This document shows positions 17,920 through 26,488 of a DNA stretch of 64,000 nt, piece after piece. The notes under the pieces were generated by a model, which worked only from the letters and a program-made list of their open reading frames with translations, did no database searches and was not told where the DNA came from. This DNA comes from CAKZSB01 sp964573105 (GTDB lineage: Bacteria > Pseudomonadota > Gammaproteobacteria > Granulosicoccales > Granulosicoccaceae). Position 1 is the first letter of the stretch; each line of letters starts with the position of its first letter. The translations under genes and the position numbers were made by a program. The stretch covers positions 1 through 64,000 of the forward strand of contig CAZNIS010000013.1 in assembly GCA_964573105.1 (NCBI GenBank), given 5' to 3'.

Positions 17920-18702
17920 ATGAAGCTAGTTACTGACCCAGGGCTCCTTACTTTCTTTCCTGATCCGGGCGATGTATTTCATGGTGATTTGGAAATGCAT
18001 TCGAGATACTTTTTTCCCCTACTCAGTTTTGATGCGTCAAAAGTTGATCCATCCCTTGATCATCCACTTCATTTTGTAGCCCCGGCAGAGTCTCCGGAAG
18101 TTGGTATTGGTGGCCTGGATAACACGTTCCATGCCGGTTACTGTATGTATAACTGGATAGGTTTTGATGTGGAACGCGGTAAATACTGCTTCCAGGCTAA
18201 TGAGCAATTCTTTCACGAAGCGCGCATTGCGAAAGATCCCGATTTCCTGAAAGGCAAGTTCCCCAATCATCCGCCCTATGAAGAGGAATATCCTATATCA
18301 CTGAGAGAAAAACTCGCGGAGGCGCGTGAAAACTACATTGCGTTTAGGGAGGCGTACCTGGCAGGTGAGCAGAAGGAGGAATTTGAGGAGTTGCGAGAGC
18401 ATATGCAGTTGGGCAGTGTCCCTCATGATGCAAACTGGGCACACTGCAGTATGATGGAGGTCGAATCGACGAATGTGGAACTTTCCGTCGAGCATCAGAT
18501 TGCCCGTTGGGGTGGCACTGCCGAAGATTGTCGCCCAACGGTCTCTGTCAATTATCCACTAACCAAAGACGGGCGAAGATTTCTCTATCTCGGTTCAATT
18601 GAAGCCACACTCTTCAGCTACGAATTTATGGACTGGGATACGATTCTGTTGTTTTATGATCCAGTGAGTAAAGTGGCGCTGAGTACGTTTGACTACACCT
18701 GA
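17920..18702 (+). CDS. Uncharacterised soluble protein (260 aa)
   Basis: No signal peptide or membrane segment is seen. The sequence is rich in aromatic and acidic residues, with a charged helical middle (about residues 125-165, REKLAEARENYIAFREAY). The end (FLYLGSIEATLFSYEFMDWDTILLFYD) has the strand pattern of DUF1963/YwqG-like proteins, but this is a weak likeness. The ATG has only a poor ribosome site. It is one of several accessory-region single genes with lower GC than the envelope genes downstream. Confidence 0.6.
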   Translation: MKLVTDPGLLTFFPDPGDVFHGDLEMHSRYFFPLLSFDASKVDPSLDHPLHFVAPAESPEVGIGGLDNTFHAGYCMYNWIGFDVERGKYCFQANEQFFHEARIAKDPDFLKGKFPNHPPYEEEYPISLREKLAEARENYIAFREAYLAGEQKEEFEELREHMQLGSVPHDANWAHCSMMEVESTNVELSVEHQIARWGGTAEDCRPTVSVNYPLTKDGRRFLYLGSIEATLFSYEFMDWDTILLFYDPVSKVALSTFDYT

Positions 18703-18858
18703 TCAACGTGTTTTGAAGGCAGCTCCTCTTGAATCCTGGACGTCGCGTTGGCCCAATCCGCTGTACTCCTTAGTGAGGCCGGCTGTGCAGCTGCGTGCGG
18801 CTTGCCGGCATCCTGGTTGGAAGAAGAGGCACAGTCTGTCGATGTGTCGAACCTTCAA

Positions 18859-21800
18859 TCAGTAGGGTTGCAATGTTCGCACTGCGATGTCGCCGGTGAG
18901 CGCTTGATGGGAGGCAGACAACCAGAATCCTGACCATGGCGGTATGATGTCCTGCCCCAGTTCCATCGTGACATACACCTGTTGAGTGCTGTCATAGCGA
19001 AAGGCGGTTGAGGAAATCTGACCTGAAGCTACCACGTTGCCAAGCGCACAACCACCAGCACAGCTGTCAGCGTCGAAGACGACCATTGATTCGCTGTTTA
19101 CATCTACAGAGTAAGCATTGCCCATCAGGTTCCATCCCGGAGCACCGGGATTATTGCCTGGCGTAATGCTCTGATCATTGCAGTTGTTGCACTCTTGAGT
19201 GTCCGCGGATGCTGAGTTGTAACCGATACCAGGTAGGCCTAAGTATATGGGGGCACCTGTTGATTGAATAAACCAAAAACCTCCACTTAAGGACGATAAG
19301 CGCGCTAGTGGGTCAACTGAAATATATTCACCTAAGTTGCTGTCGTAAGCGAAGGTTGCCCAGAGATCGCCGTAGTTTTCTTGCGTTAATTCCGGTGGTA
19401 GAAAATCCAGGACGTTTCCGGGCCGTAAATGTTGTTCGGGTATGCTGAGCAACTCCCAGGTATCCGGCATTATTTGACGAGCCGGTGAACTGGACTCAAG
19501 GATAGTGCGAATACCTGTAACAGCGAACTCCTGACCCGTGCTCGAATAAGAATCCACTCGAATAGCGATATCGATAGTTTGCGCGCGGTACGCAACAACG
19601 TCGATAAGGATGTTTTCTGAGTTATACCCCGATGCGTAGTTCCGTCCACTCGGTTGAGCCATCAACTCTTCATTGAAATAGATTGATGCAACGGTATCCA
19701 CAGCATTTGCGAAATCCACTCCTATTGACACGAACGATGCATCTTCCTCGATACCTAGTTCAAATTGAACCAGCAATGATTCTGGGGGATCCAGCGTTTC
19801 GTCCAGGTCGGCAACTCTAGCTGACAACGCTAGCGGCTCAGCCGCTAATTTGTTGGCAGCCACACCCCCAAACTTGTAAATAATCTGATCCTCTACATCA
19901 CGGATGAATTCAACAAACGCATTGCCAGCATCCTCCACTAAGGTCGAGACTCCGTCGACGGTATTTACAACAAAAGCCGAGGCATCAGGAAGGTCACGAA
20001 TCTTTTCTTCTATATATTGGCCCGATCGGGATACGCCATCAATCACGTCATCCCAGAATAGTCGGTATTGAGGGTTTGGTCCCGGCAGGCAATCGAACGG
20101 TAAATTGACTGAAGTAGTCACGCAATCCATTTCCAGAGGCCCGTTGCCGCCAGTATTCTTAAGAAGTGGGCTCACCTGGCCTGAAGCTAACCGCGAGTAA
20201 TGAAAGAAGCCGACGTTCGTCTCAGCGAATGAATTGATATAAAGCGTCTGCGGCCAGGAGTGGTGTTCAAAACTAATAAGCGTGTCAGAGTCGCTATCGG
20301 AATTGTCTACTCTAACGTTGTAACCATTGCTCAGCAAATTATACGTTTTGTCAAGGAACAAATTGTTGTCTGATTCGAGGGGCGCAGAAAATATCGGGCG
20401 GGCATCAATATAGTTATCGACATAGTCTGCATCTTGAGCATATTGACTGAACAACATGTCGGTCCCATCGACAATATTGTAGGCAGATTTAGCGTCGGGA
20501 TCGTATGCATCGAAAAGAGTGAAATGCTGAACGGTAGCTGTATTCAATTCTTTCAATGTTGTGCTCAGTGAATCCAGTAGCGCGGTGCCAGCACTGTGGC
20601 CTATGAGATGAATATGTGCGTAGTTTTTATCCGCGAAAGGTACAGCCGCGGCAACTCCGTTTTCGCGTCCCTGCCGAACCGCAGTCCAGGGGGCAGACAA
20701 TGGTAGATTAGCCGTGGAAAATGCATCTTTACTCCAATCGATTACAAAGATGTCGGTATCGTTCACCTGACAGATCCATGTGATCGAATTTGGGTTGACC
20801 TGGGACATGAATTGCGGCCCTGAACCGGATAAGGCGCAGAGCTTACCGGTGATGTTGGCTACCCAGCCTTCGGGGTTAGTTGCATCAGCGTTCCACCCAT
20901 GCGCAATGACAACAGCATTGTTAGCGTCTATTCCAAAGTCTGCTAACGGCACGTTGTTGAAGCTTCCTCGCGTAGGCTTAAATTGCGTCGTCGGGCCTGT
21001 CAGCACGAGCTGTTCGGAGGTGAACTTAATAATCGTGGGCTGACCACCTGTTAACGAAGCGCCAGTATCGCTGTTCATGGCAATGTCGGTATACACGGCA
21101 TAGGATAAGTTTGCGTCGGATACCCCGAATTGACTATTCAAATTGATGCCGGTGAAGTCATCGGGCAATGTACTGGCAAACATCAATCGATCAACGCTAC
21201 CTGGCCCAACGTTGTAACGATATATTCCGCAACCTTCGTGCTCTATGCTTGCGCAACTGCTCATGTAGATCGCATTGTCTCCAAAAGCGGTGCTGTTCCA
21301 ACCGAAATTTTCACCGGACAACAAAGACTGAACATTTGCCGGTAGGGGCAGTTCGGACCCAGCAGCAAAATCTACAAGTTTGGATACGATAGTGTATGGG
21401 TCGTGGATCGAAGTTCTCGTATAGTCCCTAACCAGTACAAGGCTTGAGTTTGGCAGTACTCCACTAATTGATCTAAATCCATTGAGAATCTCTGTAGAGC
21501 TAGAGCCGATCACCTCTGCATCAGGGCCGTACAGGGTCACGAGGCCAGTCCTGCGATTCGTCACCGTAAATCGATTTTCGCCTGGGTAAGCTGCGATGTT
21601 TTCTAAACCCGATTCCGCCCTGCGATATAAATTCAATATTAGCTTTGGGTTAGATCGGGTTGGGTCAAATCGATACGCATGTAAACCCTTGTGTGGTTGA
21701 CTCCAGGCATAATCTGATATTCGCCAAAACACGCCCTCTGGCGTGAATCCATAGGTTGAGAGGCCTGGCCACTCCAGGCTGTTAACTCGCCCACTGGCGA

Positions 21801-22191
21801 CCTCAAACAACCGTAATCGCGCAACTGACTGTTTTATATTCCCCCGGGAGACTGTTTTGTTGCTAAGCCTTGCGACTACATAGTTGCCATCCGGGCTGAT
21901 GCGTATGTCGATAGCTGATAGCAGTGTTGAGCTAGTCCGCATAAGCGCTTCTGTGCTGCCTGTCGCTGAATCATATGCACACACCAGGCAACCGCTTTGA
22001 TTATTGGCAAGCGTATTGACGTAATACACGTAACGACCATCATGACTGACGACAATGTTTGAGGCGGTACTTGAAATGCTATCAAAGCCAGATGCTTGCG
22101 CCGTTTTTGGCCCTGTGGCGAGCGTTAAGGCAACAAGTGCAACCGCCAATAAAGAAGATAACCTCACGGCGCTACAGAGATTGCTATGCAT
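18859..22191 (-). CDS. Large secreted protein: beta-propeller-like, alpha/beta-hydrolase and C-terminal WL-GN module
   Basis: From ATG 22191 the protein is 1,110 residues with a Sec signal peptide (LSSLLAVALVALTLATG, then AQA). The first 350 residues have SHDGRYVYYVN and SPDGNYVVARL repeats typical of TolB/WD40-like propellers. A lipase-type alpha/beta hydrolase follows: AHGWNADA as the oxyanion region and GHSAG (near residue 530) as the nucleophile elbow, which implies a secreted esterase or lipase. The final 200 residues carry the module shared with the proteins at 45.3 and 52.3 kb (WELLSIPEQ, GGFWFIQ, GWNLMGN, PWSGFWL). An earlier in-frame start at 22254 exists, but the signal peptide favours 22191. 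It converges with the gene ending at 18702. Confidence 0.82.
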   Translation of the reverse strand: MHSNLCSAVRLSSLLAVALVALTLATGPKTAQASGFDSISSTASNIVVSHDGRYVYYVNTLANNQSGCLVCAYDSATGSTEALMRTSSTLLSAIDIRISPDGNYVVARLSNKTVSRGNIKQSVARLRLFEVASGRVNSLEWPGLSTYGFTPEGVFWRISDYAWSQPHKGLHAYRFDPTRSNPKLILNLYRRAESGLENIAAYPGENRFTVTNRRTGLVTLYGPDAEVIGSSSTEILNGFRSISGVLPNSSLVLVRDYTRTSIHDPYTIVSKLVDFAAGSELPLPANVQSLLSGENFGWNSTAFGDNAIYMSSCASIEHEGCGIYRYNVGPGSVDRLMFASTLPDDFTGINLNSQFGVSDANLSYAVYTDIAMNSDTGASLTGGQPTIIKFTSEQLVLTGPTTQFKPTRGSFNNVPLADFGIDANNAVVIAHGWNADATNPEGWVANITGKLCALSGSGPQFMSQVNPNSITWICQVNDTDIFVIDWSKDAFSTANLPLSAPWTAVRQGRENGVAAAVPFADKNYAHIHLIGHSAGTALLDSLSTTLKELNTATVQHFTLFDAYDPDAKSAYNIVDGTDMLFSQYAQDADYVDNYIDARPIFSAPLESDNNLFLDKTYNLLSNGYNVRVDNSDSDSDTLISFEHHSWPQTLYINSFAETNVGFFHYSRLASGQVSPLLKNTGGNGPLEMDCVTTSVNLPFDCLPGPNPQYRLFWDDVIDGVSRSGQYIEEKIRDLPDASAFVVNTVDGVSTLVEDAGNAFVEFIRDVEDQIIYKFGGVAANKLAAEPLALSARVADLDETLDPPESLLVQFELGIEEDASFVSIGVDFANAVDTVASIYFNEELMAQPSGRNYASGYNSENILIDVVAYRAQTIDIAIRVDSYSSTGQEFAVTGIRTILESSSPARQIMPDTWELLSIPEQHLRPGNVLDFLPPELTQENYGDLWATFAYDSNLGEYISVDPLARLSSLSGGFWFIQSTGAPIYLGLPGIGYNSASADTQECNNCNDQSITPGNNPGAPGWNLMGNAYSVDVNSESMVVFDADSCAGGCALGNVVASGQISSTAFRYDSTQQVYVTMELGQDIIPPWSGFWLSASHQALTGDIAVRTLQPY

Positions 22192-22254
22192 AGACCCTAT
22201 TACTCGAAACCCAATCCAACAGGCGACTATCACACGGCTGGTTAACAGTGTCAA

Positions 22255-22671
22255 GAAAACCGGGCGAACTCAATTCACAACTCTCTTGTATTCATCATTT
22301 CCTGGATTAGTAACCATATTAACCATGGACACCCATCGTTTCTCCGTCGAATCCGAGCGAAAGCTGACATGACCACTGCCCAATAAGAAATGCGCATTAG
22401 AAGTTAATGAGGTTACCAATGATCCGGGCCAAAAGAGGATGACTGCTCTCAGTGCCACGCCGTATTGTCACCTCTGTGTTCGTACCAACCGAAGTTTCTT
22501 CCTTTGTGAGAAGGACAACGCTAGTTACTGCGGTAAAGAATGATGAGTGCCTGGATAGGCTATCGGATAACGTCGGCGTTGGGATAGAGCCCAATGATCC
22601 AACGGTCAAGGTAGAAGCACGACAAATGGCAGATCCGTGGGGTTACGAATATCAACACTAGCCAAGGGAGT
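22255..22671. other. Intergenic region between the secreted hydrolase gene and the IS200 element
   Basis: About 400 bases with short overlapping frames on both strands (for example 22397-22609 minus). None has a family match or a convincing start, and the IS element may have cut something here. The promoter of the secreted hydrolase must lie at its left edge but is not evident. Confidence 0.45.
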
Positions 22672-22718
22672 CCCCCCGGCGCTGCCGGGGAGGCACCCAC
22701 CGTTTGACGTATAGGGGA

Positions 22719-22783
22719 GTCCATCGAGAAACTTCGGATTGTGAGCCGCCAAAGCATCACAATCAGAGGAAATCCCGATGGAC
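22719..22783 (+). promoter_or_regulatory. 5' leader hairpin hiding the tnpA start codon
   Basis: GTCCATCG (22719-22726) pairs with CGATGGAC (22776-22783), which includes the ATG. Inside it GATTGTGA (22737-22744) pairs with TCACAATC (22757-22764). The Shine-Dalgarno GAGGA (22766-22770) lies between the two stems. IS200 elements are known to limit transposition by such a leader structure. Confidence 0.65.
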
Positions 22784-23209
22784 AGGGCTAGAACGTTAAA
22801 TCACTCGAAGTGGGAGTGCAAATATCATGTTGTATTTATCCCGAAGTACCGTAGAAAGTCACTTTTCAAGGAGTTGAGGCCGGAATTAGTAGGTGTTTTC
22901 AGGGAGTTGGATCGGCGTAAAGAGTGTGAGATTGAGGAGGGGCATATAATGGTTGCTCATGTCCACATGATGATCTCGATTCCATCGAAGTACGCAGTCG
23001 CGCAGGTGATCGGATATATCAAAGGTAAGAGTGCGATACACATAGCCCGGACTTACCACCATCGAAAACGTAGCTTCGTGGGTCAGCATTTCTGGGCGAG
23101 AGGCTACTTTGTCTCAACAGTAGGTAGAGATGAAGAGGTGATTCGTAACTATATCCTCAATCAAGAGCACGAAGACATTCGAATGGATCAGCAAGATCTA
23201 TTGAAGTAA
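22778..23209 (+). CDS. tnpA: IS200/IS605 family transposase TnpA
   Basis: The 143-residue protein is a full-length HUH single-strand transposase. Visible landmarks are the N-terminal KYHVVFIPKYRRK, the HUH motif in MVAHVHMMISIP, and the C-terminal catalytic tyrosine helix region GYFVSTVGRDEEVIRNYI. It cuts and rejoins single-stranded DNA at the two hairpin ends. The start is set by GAGGA 7 bases upstream. All expected residues are present, so the enzyme may be active. Confidence 0.95.
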   Translation: MDRARTLNHSKWECKYHVVFIPKYRRKSLFKELRPELVGVFRELDRRKECEIEEGHIMVAHVHMMISIPSKYAVAQVIGYIKGKSAIHIARTYHHRKRSFVGQHFWARGYFVSTVGRDEEVIRNYILNQEHEDIRMDQQDLLK

Positions 23210-23462
23210 CGGGCGCAGCCACGAAAGTGGCTAAACGAGGGGCCGCGTAGCGACCCCGCAGCCGCTTTGAGCGGCTCACCTTGAATACCCCCGGCTCTGC
23301 CGGGGTGATCTTTATTAAGGAAACCGATGCGTTAACAAGATTTGAGTGAATCCGTTTTAACGAGGCGGCTTGATTTGGGATGGGTAGAAATTGTGTGTCA
23401 TGCTTCCTGCGAATCGGTGTTAGTATTGTGGCAATCACTGATAGTTAATTAATGGTCCGGAA

Positions 23463-24638
23463 ATGCCAAGTATCACCCTTCCCTGGCAGAAGTTTCTTCT
23501 CTCAGCAGAATATCCAATAGAATTGATATACACAAATTTAGAGGGCTTGCAGGATAGTGAAATTCCACCGTTGTTGATGGCCTTGATTCACTGGGAGGGT
23601 TTGTCAAGTGAAGTTGCTAACGGCGGTCTTGGTCAGTACTACTTCAACCACGCGCAAATAGGTGGATCATTTACAGGACTCGACCGGGATATTTCAAAAC
23701 ATCCACTGCTGGGCGGCGCAGCCGAATTGATGAAAGAGGTGCTGGAGCGTTACAAGCAGCATTCAGAGGCACTGGGGTTAGCCCGTGAAAGCGGTGAATG
23801 GCCAGATGAATTTTTCGACAAAGTATCATCTGATAGTGATGAACTTGAGAGGCGCATTCTTGGCGAAAGGGATCGCGTCAGTCCGCTTTTGTCACGACAG
23901 ATTCTGCAGTCACCACACGACTATTGGCAACTGACCATGAATGGCCAGGATGTGCCAACAGATTTTACCGGCAAAATAGAACTGGATCCTGTGGATGATG
24001 AAGTCTGGCAAGGTGCCACACTTGTATTCAGAAACGGCTATCCGCATGGCCCAAACTCGTTAAGAGTAGCTAACCGTGAAGACCTCGTGTTGATTTCACC
24101 CGATTGCTCAGAAGTGCAAATACACCGAGAGCGCACTACAGATATCAAAAATTTTATGCTCGGTCGGAAGTACAACCGAAAACACAATGATTCTGGTACT
24201 CTACTGGAGGCTGGCTATCACACGTTGCAGCACAAACGAATTGGGGAGCAGTGGCAGTTTTTCAATTCAGGCAATTTAAAGCGATTCGAAATATTCTCGC
24301 TAGACAATGAGGACCGTCCGCTATCGTATACCGAATACTACAGCGATGGAAAGATCCTGTGTGAATCACAACGTGTTACTGAGAGTCCAGACCTCAAACA
24401 CATGAAAACATACTGGCCCAACGGCAGGTTGAATGCAGTAGTCGTTGGCGGCTGGTCAATTGATAACTGGGAATTCAAGGAAGCTTACGATGAAAACGGA
24501 AATTCACTACTTGATGACTCGGGATCTGGTGAGTTGCGCTACGCGGCCTGTAAGTCCACTGGCGAAGCTAGCGAATTGCGTGCGGATATTGTCAATTGGA
24601 GATTTACCAGTGAGTTTTGGAAAAAACGTAATAAGTGA
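23463..24638 (+). CDS. Two-part protein: DUF4375-like N-terminus and MORN-like C-terminus
   Basis: This 391-residue protein has no signal peptide. Residues about 25-130 resemble DUF4375/DMP19 proteins (LIHWEGLSSEVANGGLGQYYFN is the key stretch). The C-terminal 130 residues carry repeats of the type Y-DGK-x-x-E-S and YWPNGRLNAVV, as in MORN/YwqK-like antitoxin-type proteins. The middle (about 150-260) is unassigned. Both folds are often found in toxin-immunity and accessory loci. The fragment at 16534 seems related to the N-terminal domain. Function is not known. Confidence 0.65.
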   Translation: MPSITLPWQKFLLSAEYPIELIYTNLEGLQDSEIPPLLMALIHWEGLSSEVANGGLGQYYFNHAQIGGSFTGLDRDISKHPLLGGAAELMKEVLERYKQHSEALGLARESGEWPDEFFDKVSSDSDELERRILGERDRVSPLLSRQILQSPHDYWQLTMNGQDVPTDFTGKIELDPVDDEVWQGATLVFRNGYPHGPNSLRVANREDLVLISPDCSEVQIHRERTTDIKNFMLGRKYNRKHNDSGTLLEAGYHTLQHKRIGEQWQFFNSGNLKRFEIFSLDNEDRPLSYTEYYSDGKILCESQRVTESPDLKHMKTYWPNGRLNAVVVGGWSIDNWEFKEAYDENGNSLLDDSGSGELRYAACKSTGEASELRADIVNWRFTSEFWKKRNK

Positions 24639-24767
24639 GCAACGATGCCCGATGAGCAGAATCAGTGCTGCCGTTTAGAAGTTTTCCTGAGGTTTTGCAA
24701 GTTGCGGTTGTTCGATTTCTCTCGTGTGGCCAAATAGGAGCGCCTTTCGTACCGTATTTACTTAGCA

Positions 24768-25238
24768 GTGGTAGTTATTCGCACTGTAAAGCCAGCTTCT
24801 GCAGATGAAATAGTGGCATATACATTCAACGGTATATTAAGCAACGAAAGCCCGGTTCTTCCCTTACCAGACGACTCGCCAGAGAAGGTTTATCGGGCAA
24901 TCAGCCATTCCGATATCAAGGTGGGCGTTCTTTTTCCGGAGCGTGAAATTGGAGTAGAGTATGGTCTTGTGGAGACGAACCGTTTATTAGCGGAGATCGC
25001 TCTGCAAGGAATTATAAATGGAGTATTGCTGGAGTACTGTACCTGGGCCGGTCCAATAGATCACGTAGGGGTTGCTAAAGTATCGAACTCCCAGGTAGTT
25101 GTCGAGACTTACAAGGAGTACCAGGAGATTGAAGTTGGGGAGTTTTCTGTGATACTGGCGCGATATGGTATAGCAATAGAGAAGTCTGGCTATTTCGTGC
25201 CGTTTACGAAAGGTTATTGGGGGAAGTATGGCGACTAA
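24768..25238 (+). CDS. Uncharacterised 156-residue protein
   Basis: The frame (GTG 24768) encodes a soluble alpha/beta-like protein without recognised motifs; VGVLFPEREIGVEYGLVETNRLL is its most patterned stretch. The frame is open from 24738 and an AGGAG lies at 24736-24740, but no good start codon fits it, so the start is uncertain. It overlaps the next gene by 11 bases, so the two are probably translated together and may work together. Confidence 0.55.
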   Translation: MVVIRTVKPASADEIVAYTFNGILSNESPVLPLPDDSPEKVYRAISHSDIKVGVLFPEREIGVEYGLVETNRLLAEIALQGIINGVLLEYCTWAGPIDHVGVAKVSNSQVVVETYKEYQEIEVGEFSVILARYGIAIEKSGYFVPFTKGYWGKYGD

Positions 25239-25683
25239 CGATAGCAAAAGAACGGATCCGTACGCTGCCGGCGTAGATGTTCAGGGCGAAGTGCTCAATC
25301 CTGGCTTTTATCCGGTTTCTGGACTGGGTGCGATTGAGGCAATATTCCAGTCTGGCGGCTTAACCGATAATGCCGCCTATCAGGATGTTACGGTAGAGAA
25401 GGGTGGGCATGGGCGACAGCTTGACCTTTGGGAGTATATCCAGAACATTGACCGACCGGATATCTATGTTTCTCCAGACTACACGGTCACTGTACCCCGA
25501 AGTGAACAGTCATCACCGGTGATTGACGCGTTGAACAAGCAAATAGCGCTGTATATCAGTCATAGAAAAGAGCAGCTCGATCCTCAGTACAATACGGAAT
25601 TACTGAAGCTGAGTTTGAGTCACAATAGAGAGAGCTGGGCCAAGACGGCCTTTGAGAGAATGCTGGCTCTGATGCGTAAATAG
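25228..25683 (+). CDS. SLBB-domain protein
   Basis: Residues about 16-95 (VDVQGEVLNPGFYPVSG, then AIFQSGGLTDNAAY, ending YTVTVPR) are a single SLBB beta-grasp domain, the ligand-binding fold best known from polysaccharide-export proteins. Here there is no signal peptide and no export partner: the 151-residue protein is SLBB plus a helical tail (NKQIALYISHRKEQLD, then RESWAKTAFERML). It begins within the 3' end of the previous gene, which implies an operon. The role is unknown. Confidence 0.7.
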   Translation: MATNDSKRTDPYAAGVDVQGEVLNPGFYPVSGLGAIEAIFQSGGLTDNAAYQDVTVEKGGHGRQLDLWEYIQNIDRPDIYVSPDYTVTVPRSEQSSPVIDALNKQIALYISHRKEQLDPQYNTELLKLSLSHNRESWAKTAFERMLALMRK

Positions 25684-26488
25684 TTGTAACTGAGACGACA
25701 GGATGCAAGCGAAGGTCCCGGATACGGTTCTTGCGTATACGATGAGTATTCGTAACGCTTGCTTGTCGATTTTTTATAACAGCGGTTAAACGATACGGCG
25801 GGATTCGCATGTGATGTTACCGCTCGCTTGCCCTGGTTAGTCGTTGGCGGTCAGGGTTGGTCTTTGGGTGTGATTGCTTGACCGGATCATCGGGCTTTTT
25901 GCAGGTAGCTGTTGCCGTTTAATCGTTTATCGCACCCTTTCATTTGTATAGAAAATATTGAGTGCTAAACCAGCGAAGATACGTTAAGCGTACGAATGCT
26001 ACATTGCAGTTTGTTCGCTGCTTGAAGTGTCACCTAGAGCGACATTCGCGGACCAATCGCTGGTTTTTTCTTCAAGTTTAGTACTTGCCAGGCCCTGCAT
26101 TTTTTCGTCCTCAGCGCGTTGAGCGGTGCGTGATATCTTGCCCTGTAATTGCTGGTGCAGACCCCTTGACTACACAGCGCCGAGCATGTGGTGTATCCAG
26201 AATTTCTCAATAAAAACAGTATGTTGGATGTGGCCAAACCACACCTTCTATTTGTGTTTGGGCGATAGCGCGCAGCAGCCAGTTTGCTAAACACAATGTC
26301 CGTTTGGGTAGTTTCCTGACGGAACTTGCTTTGGCAGCTGGCGACCGGCGGTGAATTGATCGTCTGTTTGGTTGACACTCCATCTGCCGGGTAGTCCATG
26401 TGAGTTACCTGGCAATTGCGCTGCAGAGTCTGGCTTCTCGTTCGTAAACTAGTCCATACCTTACTTCCAAAGCGCCAAAGGAGATGTT
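25684..26488. other. 800-bp intergenic region upstream of the DUF1800 operon
   Basis: No gene is recognised on either strand; the 121-codon minus frame at 26034-26399 has no family features. A TTGACA (26372-26377) lies 115 bp before the DUF1800 gene, but its -10 partner is weak. A good ribosome site (AAAGGAG, about 26474-26480) precedes the ATG at 26489. The length suggests a lost gene or a long regulatory leader. Confidence 0.45.

Larger units (their letters stand above)
22672..23310. mobile_element. IS200/IS605-type insertion sequence
   Basis: A single TnpA gene is bracketed by two subterminal hairpins: CCCCGGC-gct-GCCGGGG (22674-22690) and CCCCGGC-tct-GCCGGGG (23289-23305). The stems are identical and the loops differ by two bases. 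Such hairpins are the strand-specific ends recognised by HUH transposases. Two further small stems (GCCAC/GTGGC near 23219 and GCCGC/GCGGC near 23262) lie between gene and right end. No TnpB or terminal inverted repeat is present, as expected for IS200. Exact boundaries are approximate. Confidence 0.8.

Noticed and set aside
26034..26399. A 121-codon minus frame in the DUF1800 upstream region
   Set aside because: No family features, and it runs against the operon direction with no ribosome site.
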